Shown: positions 45,701 to 57,700 of the stretch, in pieces | Layout: each line of letters opens with the position of its first letter | Numbering within the stretch: position 1 is the stretch's first letter | NCBI GenBank assembly: GCA_963281255.1 | Contig: OY725488.1 | Coordinates: 310,001-374,000, forward strand | Origin: Aphrocallistes beatrix | Taxonomy: Eukaryota; Porifera; Hexactinellida; Sceptrulophora; Aphrocallistidae | Length of the DNA stretch: 64,000 bases | Direction of reading: 5' to 3' | Notes under the pieces: model-generated | The model's database searches: none | The model's input: the letters and a program-made list of their open reading frames with translations, nothing else | Told to the model about the DNA's origin: nothing | Translations under genes and position numbers: made by a program

Positions 45701-48700
45701 GTGTAAATGGGGAGGTTGTTTTCCTTCAGAACTCGACTTCTCTCTTATCCGTAGATCCAGACACTGGTGTTATCACTGTGTCAGGGCGACTTGACAGGGA
45801 AGACACGGACCTAATCAGTGTGACATTGTACGTGTTTGATATGGGTGTACCCTCGTTAACTGCGACAACCACGTTTTCCCTTACGCTCCTTGACATAAAT
45901 GATAACCCACCGATCTTTATTGAGTCGCCTATTTATCGCATTTTCCCTGAGAACACAATGACTAACTCGATCTTACTCAATCTTTCCATTCTCACCACAG
46001 ATGCAGACGTGGGTGGCTCTTCCACTCACTCATACAGCTTACAATCTGTTTCGAGCAGATTTGATGTTTCACAGACATTCGAGATCATGAGTGACCTGCT
46101 CGTTCTCCGCGGTCTATTCGACTTTGAGTCGGATGTCTATTCCTACGAGTTCAGAATATGTGCGAATGATGGAGTGAATACAGATTGCGTATCAGCTGTG
46201 ATAAACATTACTGACATTAACGATAACGCGCCTGAATTTAATTTCCCTGTCTACAACTTCAACATTAGTGAGAACAATCCTATGGTGACATTTATAGGTC
46301 TTGTATCCGCCATAGATGCGGACTCAGGTATAAATAGGAAAATCGACTACTCCCTGATGCAGAATGAGACTAGATTCAGCATAACCTCCAATGGGACTAT
46401 TTGGAGTAATTTCATCTTTGATCGTGAAGCTACCCCGACGGTTAATTTCGTGGTTACTGCTACAGATCGAGGGTCTCCTCGAATGAGTGATTCCGCAACT
46501 GTGATTATTGACATTCTAGATGTTATTGATGTTACTCCACGGTTTGTTGGTGGGCCATTTAACCTACCAATACCTGAGAATATCAACACCTCGTCTAGTA
46601 TTTTTTCCTTCATGATAATCGATCCAGACATCGAACCTCCTCCAATCTTAACACTCAACGGATTTGGTAGTGAAGACTTTAGATTAAGCGGCAATACACT
46701 TTATGCAGACTCGCCTTTAGATCGAGATGAAGGGCAGTCGTTATATCAGTTAACGATTGTTGCGAACGATTCCGCCGGGCTAACTGCCATGGAAACACTC
46801 ACTATTGCTCTCATGGACGTAAATGATAACGCTGCCGAATTTGAAGAAGACGTCTACGGGTTTATGATCATAGAGGAGAGAGCTCCTATCTTTAACTTGG
46901 GGCGGGTTACTGCTGTCGATATAGATTTTGGGGACAATGCCAAGTTTCAATACTTTATCAAAGAAGGTAAGCAGCTGTTCGGCAGGATATTTTCACGAAG
47001 TACGGATTGTGTGTTCAGTGGCACCTCTGGAAATGTGTTTGGATTCAGTATCAACCGAGAAAATGGCTCTCTTTCTCTCAATTCCACTGTCGACTATGAG
47101 TCAGTTCATTTTTTCTCACTTTCTGTCTGCACCTCCAACGTGGCTCCTCCCTTCCAAGAGAGATGCGTGTGTGTCATTATATCCGTGCAGAATATCAATG
47201 ATGTTCCTCCCGAGTTCTTTCCAGACGAAATCTCCATGAATATTTCGGAAACAGCTGGAACCTTGGCCGACACCTCGAGATTGGTCACAACTACCTCATT
47301 CACAGATCTAGATGGGTTCGCCAGCGATTCCTATTCTATGGAGGTCAGGCACAGTTATGGTTCGCAGTTTCCTTTTGCACTCTCCCCGGCTAACACTTCT
47401 CTAAAAGAGCCTGATGGAAGCATTCAAATTACTCGCACTATCCTAACTGCTTCAAATGTTGACAGAGAAGTTAGGGATTCTTACTTTTTCCAGGTGTGTG
47501 TTTTTGATGGTACATTTACTGACTGTGCACAAATTTCTCTGACAATTCTCGATGTCAACGACAATCCTCCCATATTTGGCCTTGCCTTTATCTACCTTTC
47601 AGTGCAAGAGCATGTGCCTGTTGGATTCCAAATAGACATTATAAATGCGACAGATGCTGATATCAATAGAAACTCTGTAATTGAATATCGTCTTGTTAAC
47701 GGAACGGAGTATTTCTCCATCCATCCTTCCACTGGAGTACTGAGCGTAGCTGCTGACATAGACCGCGATCCTAATAACAATACGGTCACGGTGCTTGTGC
47801 AGGCATCAAACCTAGTGCCAGGGGTGCCTGTAGATTTCGGTGTGATCAGTGCGGTTGTCTATATAGACATACGAGACATTAACGATAATGTTCCTCAGTA
47901 TCGCGGTCCACTTAGCGCTTCCCTTCGTGAGGATGTGTTAGACCAAATCATATTTAGCGTCACAGCTACAGATGCTGATATCGGGGAGAATGCTCGGCTC
48001 AGCTTTACCATCATCAGAGATCCCGATGACTCCTTCACAGTTGACATGCATGGCGTTGTTAGGAACCGGCGGTACCTAGATAGAGATGTCCGAACGGGTG
48101 GGAAGGTGAACTACTACTTTACTCTTCTCGTTGCAGACAATGGCATTTATCCGTCCTCTCTTAACGTATCATTCAACTTCAGCGTTACTGCTCTGAACGT
48201 GAATGATCACGTACCTTCTATAGAGGGAGTTCGTTCATTCGATATTGTTGAGAATATGCCTCCTAATTTCTGTTTGGGAATGCTTACTGTTGACGATTTG
48301 GACTTTCCTGATAATATTACAGTTGTAATAGAATTTGCTACAAATTCTGAGTTCTTCTCAATCAATCAATCGAGTGGAGAGATATGCAGTCGGGTTTTAT
48401 TTGATAGAGAATCAAGGTCAGCATATTCTGTAGAAATAATACTAATTGATTTGCAATCTCCTGTACTAAACACCACCGAAACAATCTCAGTGTCTATTGG
48501 AGATGAGGATGATAACCCTCCCTCATGGGTCTCTTCTTGTCCTATCTACGTGCAGGATTCCATAATGAGGTCTGGCTCAAGGGTTGCAACTCTTGATGCA
48601 AACGATCCGGATCTTACACCGTCGTTGATTTATCGCATTGTTGGTTCAGATTTTGGGTTTTCGCTAATTGGAAGCGATCTCTACCCTCCATCAGGGGCTG

Positions 48701-51700
48701 ATGTCAGTGACACTTTAAAGTATTGGCTGGCATTCTCTGTTCATGACAGCGTCCATGTTCCTGTTATCCTGGACTGCACCATTCTGGTGACTGACCAAAA
48801 CAGTTATGATCCTGTTCTCTCACCTTCTCAATACTCAGTCACGGTCATAGAGGACATTCCAGTCAATTACGTTCTTTTAACGGTTTCTGCAGTAGACCTT
48901 GATGAAGGGATCAATGGGAACATCTCCTTCGAGCTGTTAAACGGTGATGATGTTTTCAGTTTGGACAACGACGGTGAGAAAAAAACTTTAGATTTGAATT
49001 TTTCATATATCTTCATTGCGTTACTTGATGCTTTTAATTTGCTTAGGTATTTCAAGCGCCGTGCTACGTCTGGATGTCCCACTCAACTTTGATAATCAAT
49101 CTGAGTACAATCTCACGTTCAGAGCTTTCGACATGGGTCGTATCAGGCGATTCTCTGACTCGGGGAGCATCACGGTCAACATAGACGATCTAGCTGATCA
49201 TTCTCCAGTCTTCCTACAGCCTTACTACGCTGTAACCATTTCTGAGAGCACTTTACAAGTCACGCAAGTCTTGAAGGTCTGATAGCTATGAGTTATTTTA
49301 ATAGCGTTTATTTTGACTTACGACTGTGTTACTAATTAGGTTGAGGCTACTGATGAAGACTCGGGAGATGCCGGCAGGATCATCTACTCACTCCAGGAAA
49401 CAGACGCTTTCTTCATCACCCCGATCAATGGCGAGATATTCACTCAAAGTCTGCTCGACAGAGAAGCTAGATCCAACTACTCCTTCGCGGCATTTGCCAC
49501 AGACCAAGGATCTCCTCCTCAAACTTCCTCGGTATCAGTTGTCATCACTATCTCAGATGTCGATGATAACCGTCCGACTATCTACATCTCTAATTCGATG
49601 CAGAACTTCTCTGAAGGAGGTCCTCTAGTTACCATTGTTCCACAAAATGATCAGGTTGTGATTACAGACGATGACAATATGACCATATATGGTGTTTCCC
49701 AGGTCAGGATCACATTGAAACCAACTTCAGGGGGTGACAAGTTCCCCCTGCCTGGCGGGTGAGTAGTGAAAAACAGACTAAATTATATTTTCAAATATTA
49801 ATTAATTAATTATATATTTATTGTTTTGTGTCTAGATATTGTGACTATTCTTTACACGCCAATTTCAACGACATCAACGGCTTCACTCTCTGCGGCGGTT
49901 CTATCCTGCCGACCTCGTCTGTGGAGAGGGCGGGCGGTGTCAATGAGATCACCACACCGATCACTCTGTTCACGCTGCCAGGACAGAATAGCGCACACAT
50001 ATCGTACTACCTCCTCACTGAGCTAGAGTCTCTGTCTAGCTATTCACTCTTCGTTTGGTTCTCTTTATCCGGATTCACTGACCCAGTCTACGTGCTTCAG
50101 CAAGAGGGATACTTTTCAATAAAGTTGAATAAGATCTCTAATTCAGACTACTTGATCGTGCTGGATAACCCGGATGGTAGTCTATCTTACACTTGCACTT
50201 CTTGCAATTTGGTCGGTTCAGGCTGGCATATGTTTGGTTTGAGTAGAACTGATTCGGAACTCTGGATTAGCCTCGACCATCTCACAGATAGAATCCCTGG
50301 GTCGTTTATAATCACTCTCAATACAAGTCTTCCTATCCTTTTTGGTAGGAGCCTTGAAGGTTCCATTAACAAACCTGTGTTTTCTAAACAAACCTATTCG
50401 CAGGGCCTGCTAGATTTTGTCACATGTGTTATTGCTTGTGGTGAATTTCTTCAATACAATTCTTCACTTGGTAATATTACTGTCATCCGGAACTATAAAG
50501 AACGATCTCTTCTAATTCGTATTACCAATACCTTCTCACATTCACCAATCGACACATATAGGCTACTAGAAGATAGCTTAAGGTTCGTCTTCTACTCAAA
50601 CGTCCTAGATGAGCCCAGTTCTTACCCCAGAGACGTTGCTTACCAGGTGCTGGACTCAGGAGGCTACGGCCCAGAATTTGAAACGCGACTTAATCCAATC
50701 TTCCTTAATGATAAAGAGCCAGTTGTTGACCTCAATGGAGGTGATGATGGGGTTAACTTTGCGACCATCTTCGTGGAAAATTCTCCCGGCGTTTCCATAA
50801 TACCCCCAGATGCGTTTATTCTAGATCAGGATAGTGGCTCGTTTCCTTTAACTGCTATTAGCATCACCTTGACTAACCCTATCGACGCTGGCGATGAGAG
50901 ACTGTTCACTATGAATCTCCCCCCTGGCTATGTCTCCGTTATCACAGGTAATGTTCTCGAAGTGACATCTCTAATGGACAGGTCTTTCGGACAATGGACG
51001 AGTGAAATATTGCAGGGTAATGTTATATTCTACATAAACAATTTCATCGAACCAACGAATGGGACTCGAAACATAAGTTTAACAGCACTCGAACAAACTA
51101 ATGGATTCACATTCACGGCTACTGCTTTTATATACGTCGATATTCTTCATATAAATGACGAACCAGTCATCGACCTTGCCCCATCTGACCCTTCAACAAT
51201 TAATACTGTTGTTATGTATGCAGAAGGAGATATGGACATATTTCTCCTGAACACAGATATTTCCATCACCGATTCGGACAACGTAAATCTTCAATCGGCA
51301 TTCATCTGGCTAACCCCGACACCAGATGGAATACTCGAGTATATCAACATCACTAATGATGGATCTGGAACTTTCGTTATTACCCGAAATGCGACTTTAA
51401 TCAGCATAACAGGAAATGCAACGAATGTAAGTTACTCGAGCTTACTCCAAAACTTGGTCTACACCAACCTCAACGAGGAGAATCCGGATAATTCGACACG
51501 AATGGTTTCAATTACGGTCTATGATACGGATCAACAGCCGAGCGTTACTGCTCACATCTTCATCGACTTCGAAGCAATCAATGACGCCCCAGTCGTTATT
51601 TTGAATAACGATAACAATAATCCGTTTGGCTATGATACTGTCTTCGTGGAAGAAACTGGTTGTGTATCCATGGTAGGGACAGCGTCTAATATTATTGATG

Positions 51701-54700
51701 TAGATAGCAACAATCTCATGAGTATGGCTGTGTCTTTCAGAGAAGGTAGAATCGATATTGACGAGTTTCTAAATGCAACATTCACTAATGGACTTTCAAA
51801 AGTGAGTGACAATGACGGCGGAATAATCCTCACCGGTATCAGGAGTGTGTCTCAATATAATGACGTACTGCGTTCACTGGAGTACTGCAACTTCGGAGAT
51901 GAACCGAATAATGACACGATTCGCAACGTGACCATATCTGTCACAGATGAAGAGGGAGGCGTGAGTGATGTGGTTATCTCAGAAGTTATGGTAGAACGAA
52001 TTAACGACAATCCGAATGTGACCGTGGGGTCAAGAATGAATGCTAGCTACGGTTCTTCTTCAGAATTTGTCTTCGGATCACCAATCATTGTAAACGATGT
52101 CGACAGTATCTTTTATTTCCGCGCCCTCATCTATATTTTCTATCCCTATGATGGTAAAGACTTTGAGATTATCACTTTCGAAGGAGATTTAGGCGAAAGT
52201 ATAATTTCCATAGGTCCAAATGACATCACTTCAGGACCATTCCAAGGTGCCATATTTTATAATGTGACATTCCTAATTCGGGTTATGAAAGAAACGGTGG
52301 AAGAAGTTATTGCGCGAATCAAGTACAGCAATACTGCTCCCGATCCCACGACTAACCAAACAAGGACCATCTGCGTCAGTGTGTTGGACATTGAGGGTGC
52401 TCTGAGTGGGTTGTCCTGCATCGGCATCAGCATAAATGAGCCGAATGTGTTCGCTCCCGAATTTCTTAACGCGAGACAAACTCTGACCATCAATGAAGGC
52501 ATGCCGATCTCCTCCGTCTTGCACACAGCTACTGCACGGGACTTAGACGGAGATCTAGACCTTACATTCTCTATTGTGTCCGTGTCATCTGTACCCACCA
52601 ATGCTCCCAAATCCGGTCTCTTTACAATCGATAGCTCTGCAAACATTATTCTGCTCCAGACATTAGATGCGGAGTCAGCTGATATGTATGAGCTTGAACT
52701 TCAGGTGACTGATAGTGGCGTACCATCAAAAACTGGACAAGCTCGTCGAACTTTTATGATAGATGATATCAATGATAATAGACCGGTTTTTGCAGCACCA
52801 CTCGCTTGTAGCACTAGTTGCTCGTTCTGCATCGATGAACAAGCCTTGTTTTCGGCATCTTTAGTTGCAACTGACGGTGACAAGACCTCTCCCAACAATG
52901 ATATCGTCGATTATAACGTTGATTCAATGTTTTTCGACATTAACACAGTGGGTGGTCCAAAACTCGAGAATATACTGCCTTTAGATTTTGAAAGTACTCC
53001 CACCATATCCCTGACAGTCACTGCTACTGATGGAGGAGTTAGTCCCGGATCATTGAACGGAGAAATCAGTTTGACAATCTGTCTCGCCAATCTAGATGAT
53101 GAAATGCCAACCTCGATTCAGCGTACAAACGGTGTTTACGTCAAAGGCTCAGATCCAGTTCTAGTTGACCAATTCTTAGAAGTAACGGACGTTGACAGTG
53201 CAAACTTGGACCAAGCTATGGTATCATTCACAAACCCATCCAGTCCATCTTCTTCTAATCTGTTAAACTGTACTGAATTTTGCTTCGATCGGAGACTCGA
53301 AATGTGTCAAGCATCCCTCACACTCTACGACTTGCTTAGCTTAGGTGTGATTGAGAATAACAATCCTGCTAGTGGATTATTTGAAGAACCAGATCCATTC
53401 GCTCCTGCTTCTTGCCCTTATATCAGAATGCTTGGACAGAATTCTGCCGGTTCAAGAGATTTGAGTCTGACTGCTTTTAGCCGAGTAAGCGAAAATGATC
53501 TCCCGTCCCTTGTAGGGGAGCAAGTGACTCTCCTTGCGGAACTTAGCGATTTGGCAGGCGAGGGTTACCTGGTTTCGATCAATAATGATTCAGAGCGCTA
53601 CCTCTCCATTTGGGTTCAAAAGAGGAGACTGTCAGTCTACTACACAGCTAATACGATTCGGTACCGATGGCGGGCGACTGGTCTCAGCCTTGCAGGCAGA
53701 TCCTTGTTTTCTCTAATAGTGATCATAGACCCCACACGAGGTTCAGGTCAGGGTGCAGTTCGCGTATATATAGACTGTAATGAAATCATTGGCTCCTTTC
53801 GCCAGGAAGGTACCTTGTTCACTCTCCAAAACAGAGATTTGGCGATAGGGAAAAGGTTTCCTATTAACAGAGCAGAAAATAGGCTATCAGCCGGCATTCG
53901 AAACCTTTTCATAATCCCTGCCATTCTGTCTGACGAGACAAGAAATTGTTTCTGCCCTTGCCATGAATTCATAGACATCCGTAGAGGACTGTTGGCGAGT
54001 ACTGTTGATGTGAGCTACTCCACGAACGCAGTAATACTAGAGAACAGGGGAAATTTAACAGAGTTTGTAACTTCTATTAGAGGGCTACAATTCGGCAGCT
54101 TTTTTAATAATCCCGTGACTCAGTTTAATACATTGTTCAATCTCCGTTCGTTTAATATCTTTTTGAGAGATATTTCCGGGAACTCAGCTACAGGAGTCCT
54201 CCTAGTGTATGTAGCCAACTCGCTCCTCCCGCTTACCCTAGACCTGGACGACAGCACCCCAGGAAACAACGCCCTAGCTTCTTTCACAGAAGATACAACT
54301 GCTGTTGCCTTTTTCCAGAATATGGGGATCCAATTCTTAGAGGGTACCAGTGCCCGCCCTCCCGTACAGATACTTACCCTCACTCTGTTGAATCCGCTGG
54401 ACGGATCTCGGGAGTATTTGTCTGCTCAGAATTACTTAAATATAGTGGCCAGCGTTGAGGAGCATAGAATCGTGTTCACAGGACCTGGGGCTCCGATTCA
54501 TTTTCAGAATGCACTTCAAACTGTGACCTATATTAATGAGGAAGATGTCCCAGATACGACCACGAGGCAGATCCAAGCCAGCTTCACAAGTGTTAATAAC
54601 CGCAACAGTGCACCCTCCACTGTTTTCCTATCACTCACAGAAGCGAATGACTGTCCTCAAATAGATCTCAATAATAACACGCAATCTTCTATTAGTGTTT

Positions 54701-57700
54701 CCTTCACTGAGGGTTCTCCCTCAATCCTCCTCTTCCCAAGCCTGTCCATCACTGATAGTGATGGGAGCTTTATCCTGCAAGCTACCGTGGATATTTCCAA
54801 TTCCACTTATATACAGGGAGAAGACGTTCTCTCATTCGATTCTTCCCTCGCTCCTCTAGTGAACGCTACTCTTTCAGGAGACCAGAGAACAATACAAACA
54901 ACTCTCACCACAAACTTGAATAATTATGAAACCTTCCTTCGTTCGATTTCCTACCGGAGCACCTCCAATCCTCTTCTGAATGCAAATGGTCAGGTTGTTA
55001 CTGGAAATGACAAGAACATCATTCTGAGAGTAACTGACTCTTCAGGCTCCAACACGAACTGTCCTGATGGTCTTGTTAGTGTTTTGTTTATTCCGATTGA
55101 TGCCTTCCCCATCATTCTCTTGCCGCGCACTACCATCAACTTCACTGAGGAAAGTAACAACACAGTTCCCATTCTGTGGGATCTGACGCTCTCCGACACA
55201 GATTCTGAGGTTTTGGGTGAGTAATTTATTGTTACCACGAGTAGTGTCATAGTACATTCATCATCTTGTATATTATAAAATTTTCATATAACTCTTTACA
55301 TTTTGATAGGCAACAACCGAGTGATCATCCGACTGAGTTGGATAGGAGATCCAGGAAAGGAGCACATCACCCTCACAACGAATGGCATCGCCCAGCATGC
55401 AACCAGCTTTGTATTGACAGGAGATGTCGTGATATCTTCAGCTCAGTCCAGCTTACGTGGTGCCACCTACATCAACACAGCTGAGGAGCCCAGCATCTCT
55501 AACAGAAGCATTGAGGTGTCTCTCTACTCAGGGGACGGGACTCTCCTCTCCAGGGAGTACCGGGGTATCTGGATACGCTACATCAATGACCATGCTCCGG
55601 ATGGGTTGACTCGCTATGACTTCTCTGTTCCAGAAGAACTTGAAATCAACTCAATTGCTGCTCAGATCATTCCGGTAGACAACGATAAAGACATCAACCC
55701 GAGCTTCACGTTTAGTATAAGCGGAAGTGTGTCTATTCCTTTCTTGTTAAACGGCACAACTGGAGAGTTGATTGTCATTTCGCGAATCAGTTTTGAACTT
55801 ATGGCAAGCTACCAGTTTGAGGTGAGTGACTGATTTAACTTTGTACGCAATTATTTTAAGATCTAACTTGAGTATCTATCAAATACGTGTAGGTTGTAAT
55901 TAGTGATGGCGGAATCGATGGTATGAATGAGCTCACTGCTGTGGTGATGATTGTAATTGCCATACAAGACTTGCCTGAAAAACCTGTGTTGGACCTGAGT
56001 CCTTCGGACAGTTCGACTCTTGACCAGTCCATCCCTACCTTCTTCGTTGTGGGTAGAAGCAGTGTGCAACTGTTTAGCGAGGCTGTTGCCATAACTGATG
56101 AAGATATTGGAGATTCAATCGCTGAAGTTAGAATTAAGTTTTCCAACAGACCTAATGGTGTACAGGAAGGCCTTCTCAAGAATTCGAACTCTCTGCTCTC
56201 CACTAGTGACATTTTCACAATTCCTCTCACTGGCACGCTTGATTATTCGGGTGAACTTGCGACATTGTTCTATTTCAACTCTCTCACGTCGCCTGATTCA
56301 CAATCTCGGATGGTGGAGGTCACAGCAGTAGACTCCACTGGAGAGGAGAGTGAAGCTGCGAGATTGTTGATTCAGTTCCTCACCATACCTTCATTCCCCA
56401 TGTCGGATTATACTCTGTTTGTTTATGAGAACAGTCTCCTGCCCGATGCGATCGTGGTATCAGCATTTGTAGGAGACGGTTCATTCACTGGTTTTATCTA
56501 TGGGGTGTCTGGCCCTGGATCGGACCACTTTAGTATATCTGACACCGGAAATGTGTCTTTGATAATGGAGCTAGACAGAGAAGGTAGTCTTGGACACACA
56601 TTCCCCATTACAGTCTCGGTAAGTTTACTCAATTCATACTCCATTTCTTCGTACAACACGTGTTGTTATGTCATTCTCACAGGCTACAGATCCACGTAGT
56701 CAACCAAGAACCGGAAATACAACTCTGATTATAAGAATTCTGGATCGTAACGACAGGGCTCCATCCATTTCAGGGATAAATGAAACATTTAACTTACGAA
56801 GAGAAACTGAAGTACCTCCTTTCCCTCCATGTAAGTTATCAATTTTCCAATACCTACTTTCTGCTTAGTAATACCGTTTATGTCAACTAAACTCTCTAGC
56901 AACTGAGGTTACTGACTTGGACCTGTTTAACCTAACTCAGATATCAGTCCGTGTCATTGGCCTGCACCCATTGGAACAGAACCCGTTCACTTACCTCACA
57001 TGTGAAGATGACCTTGTGGCAGTCATAAAACACCGGTTAGTTATTCAGCATGAACGATACGTGGGAACAATTGGCTTGTTATTGTTTTTATTTATTCACT
57101 CCGCTTTAGCTCATGCGGCCTGATGGATATTCCAGATGACCTCCTCCTGAATTCAGTTATCTCAAGCGACTCGAATTCAAGTACTCTTTCAGGAAACAGT
57201 ATTTTACACATCCGTCAAACTTCTCACGTCTATCTTAACCGCACTTCGGTTTTCAACGGACCCTATAATAATATGACGATCGCTCTGTTTGTACGCTGGA
57301 TAGGCACTGAGAATGGATATATATTCGCTCTCACAGATGGTGGCGGTTATAAGAGGTAGAGTCATTTAATATTAATCTTGCTGATGTGTACACACCATAC
57401 CATAATTATAACCTTGCTACTAGATTTGCAGCTTTATATTATGATGTGGAGAGACAACAGATCAGTCTCTATTTCACCGAGGACAATTTTGATCCAGATG
57501 AGGGGAGGATACGGGTCTTGTGTCCTGTTGATCTCACTGACGGTCGCTGGCACCACCTCGCCCTTGTGATTGTATTCCCAAGTGTCTACTTCTATGTTGA
57601 TGGAAGTCGATTGAATTGCATCATTTATACTGGACCAGCTGGAGATCTTAATCACACACTAGAAAACTCAATTGAAGGTAAGTTGAAGTAACGGCTGGTT

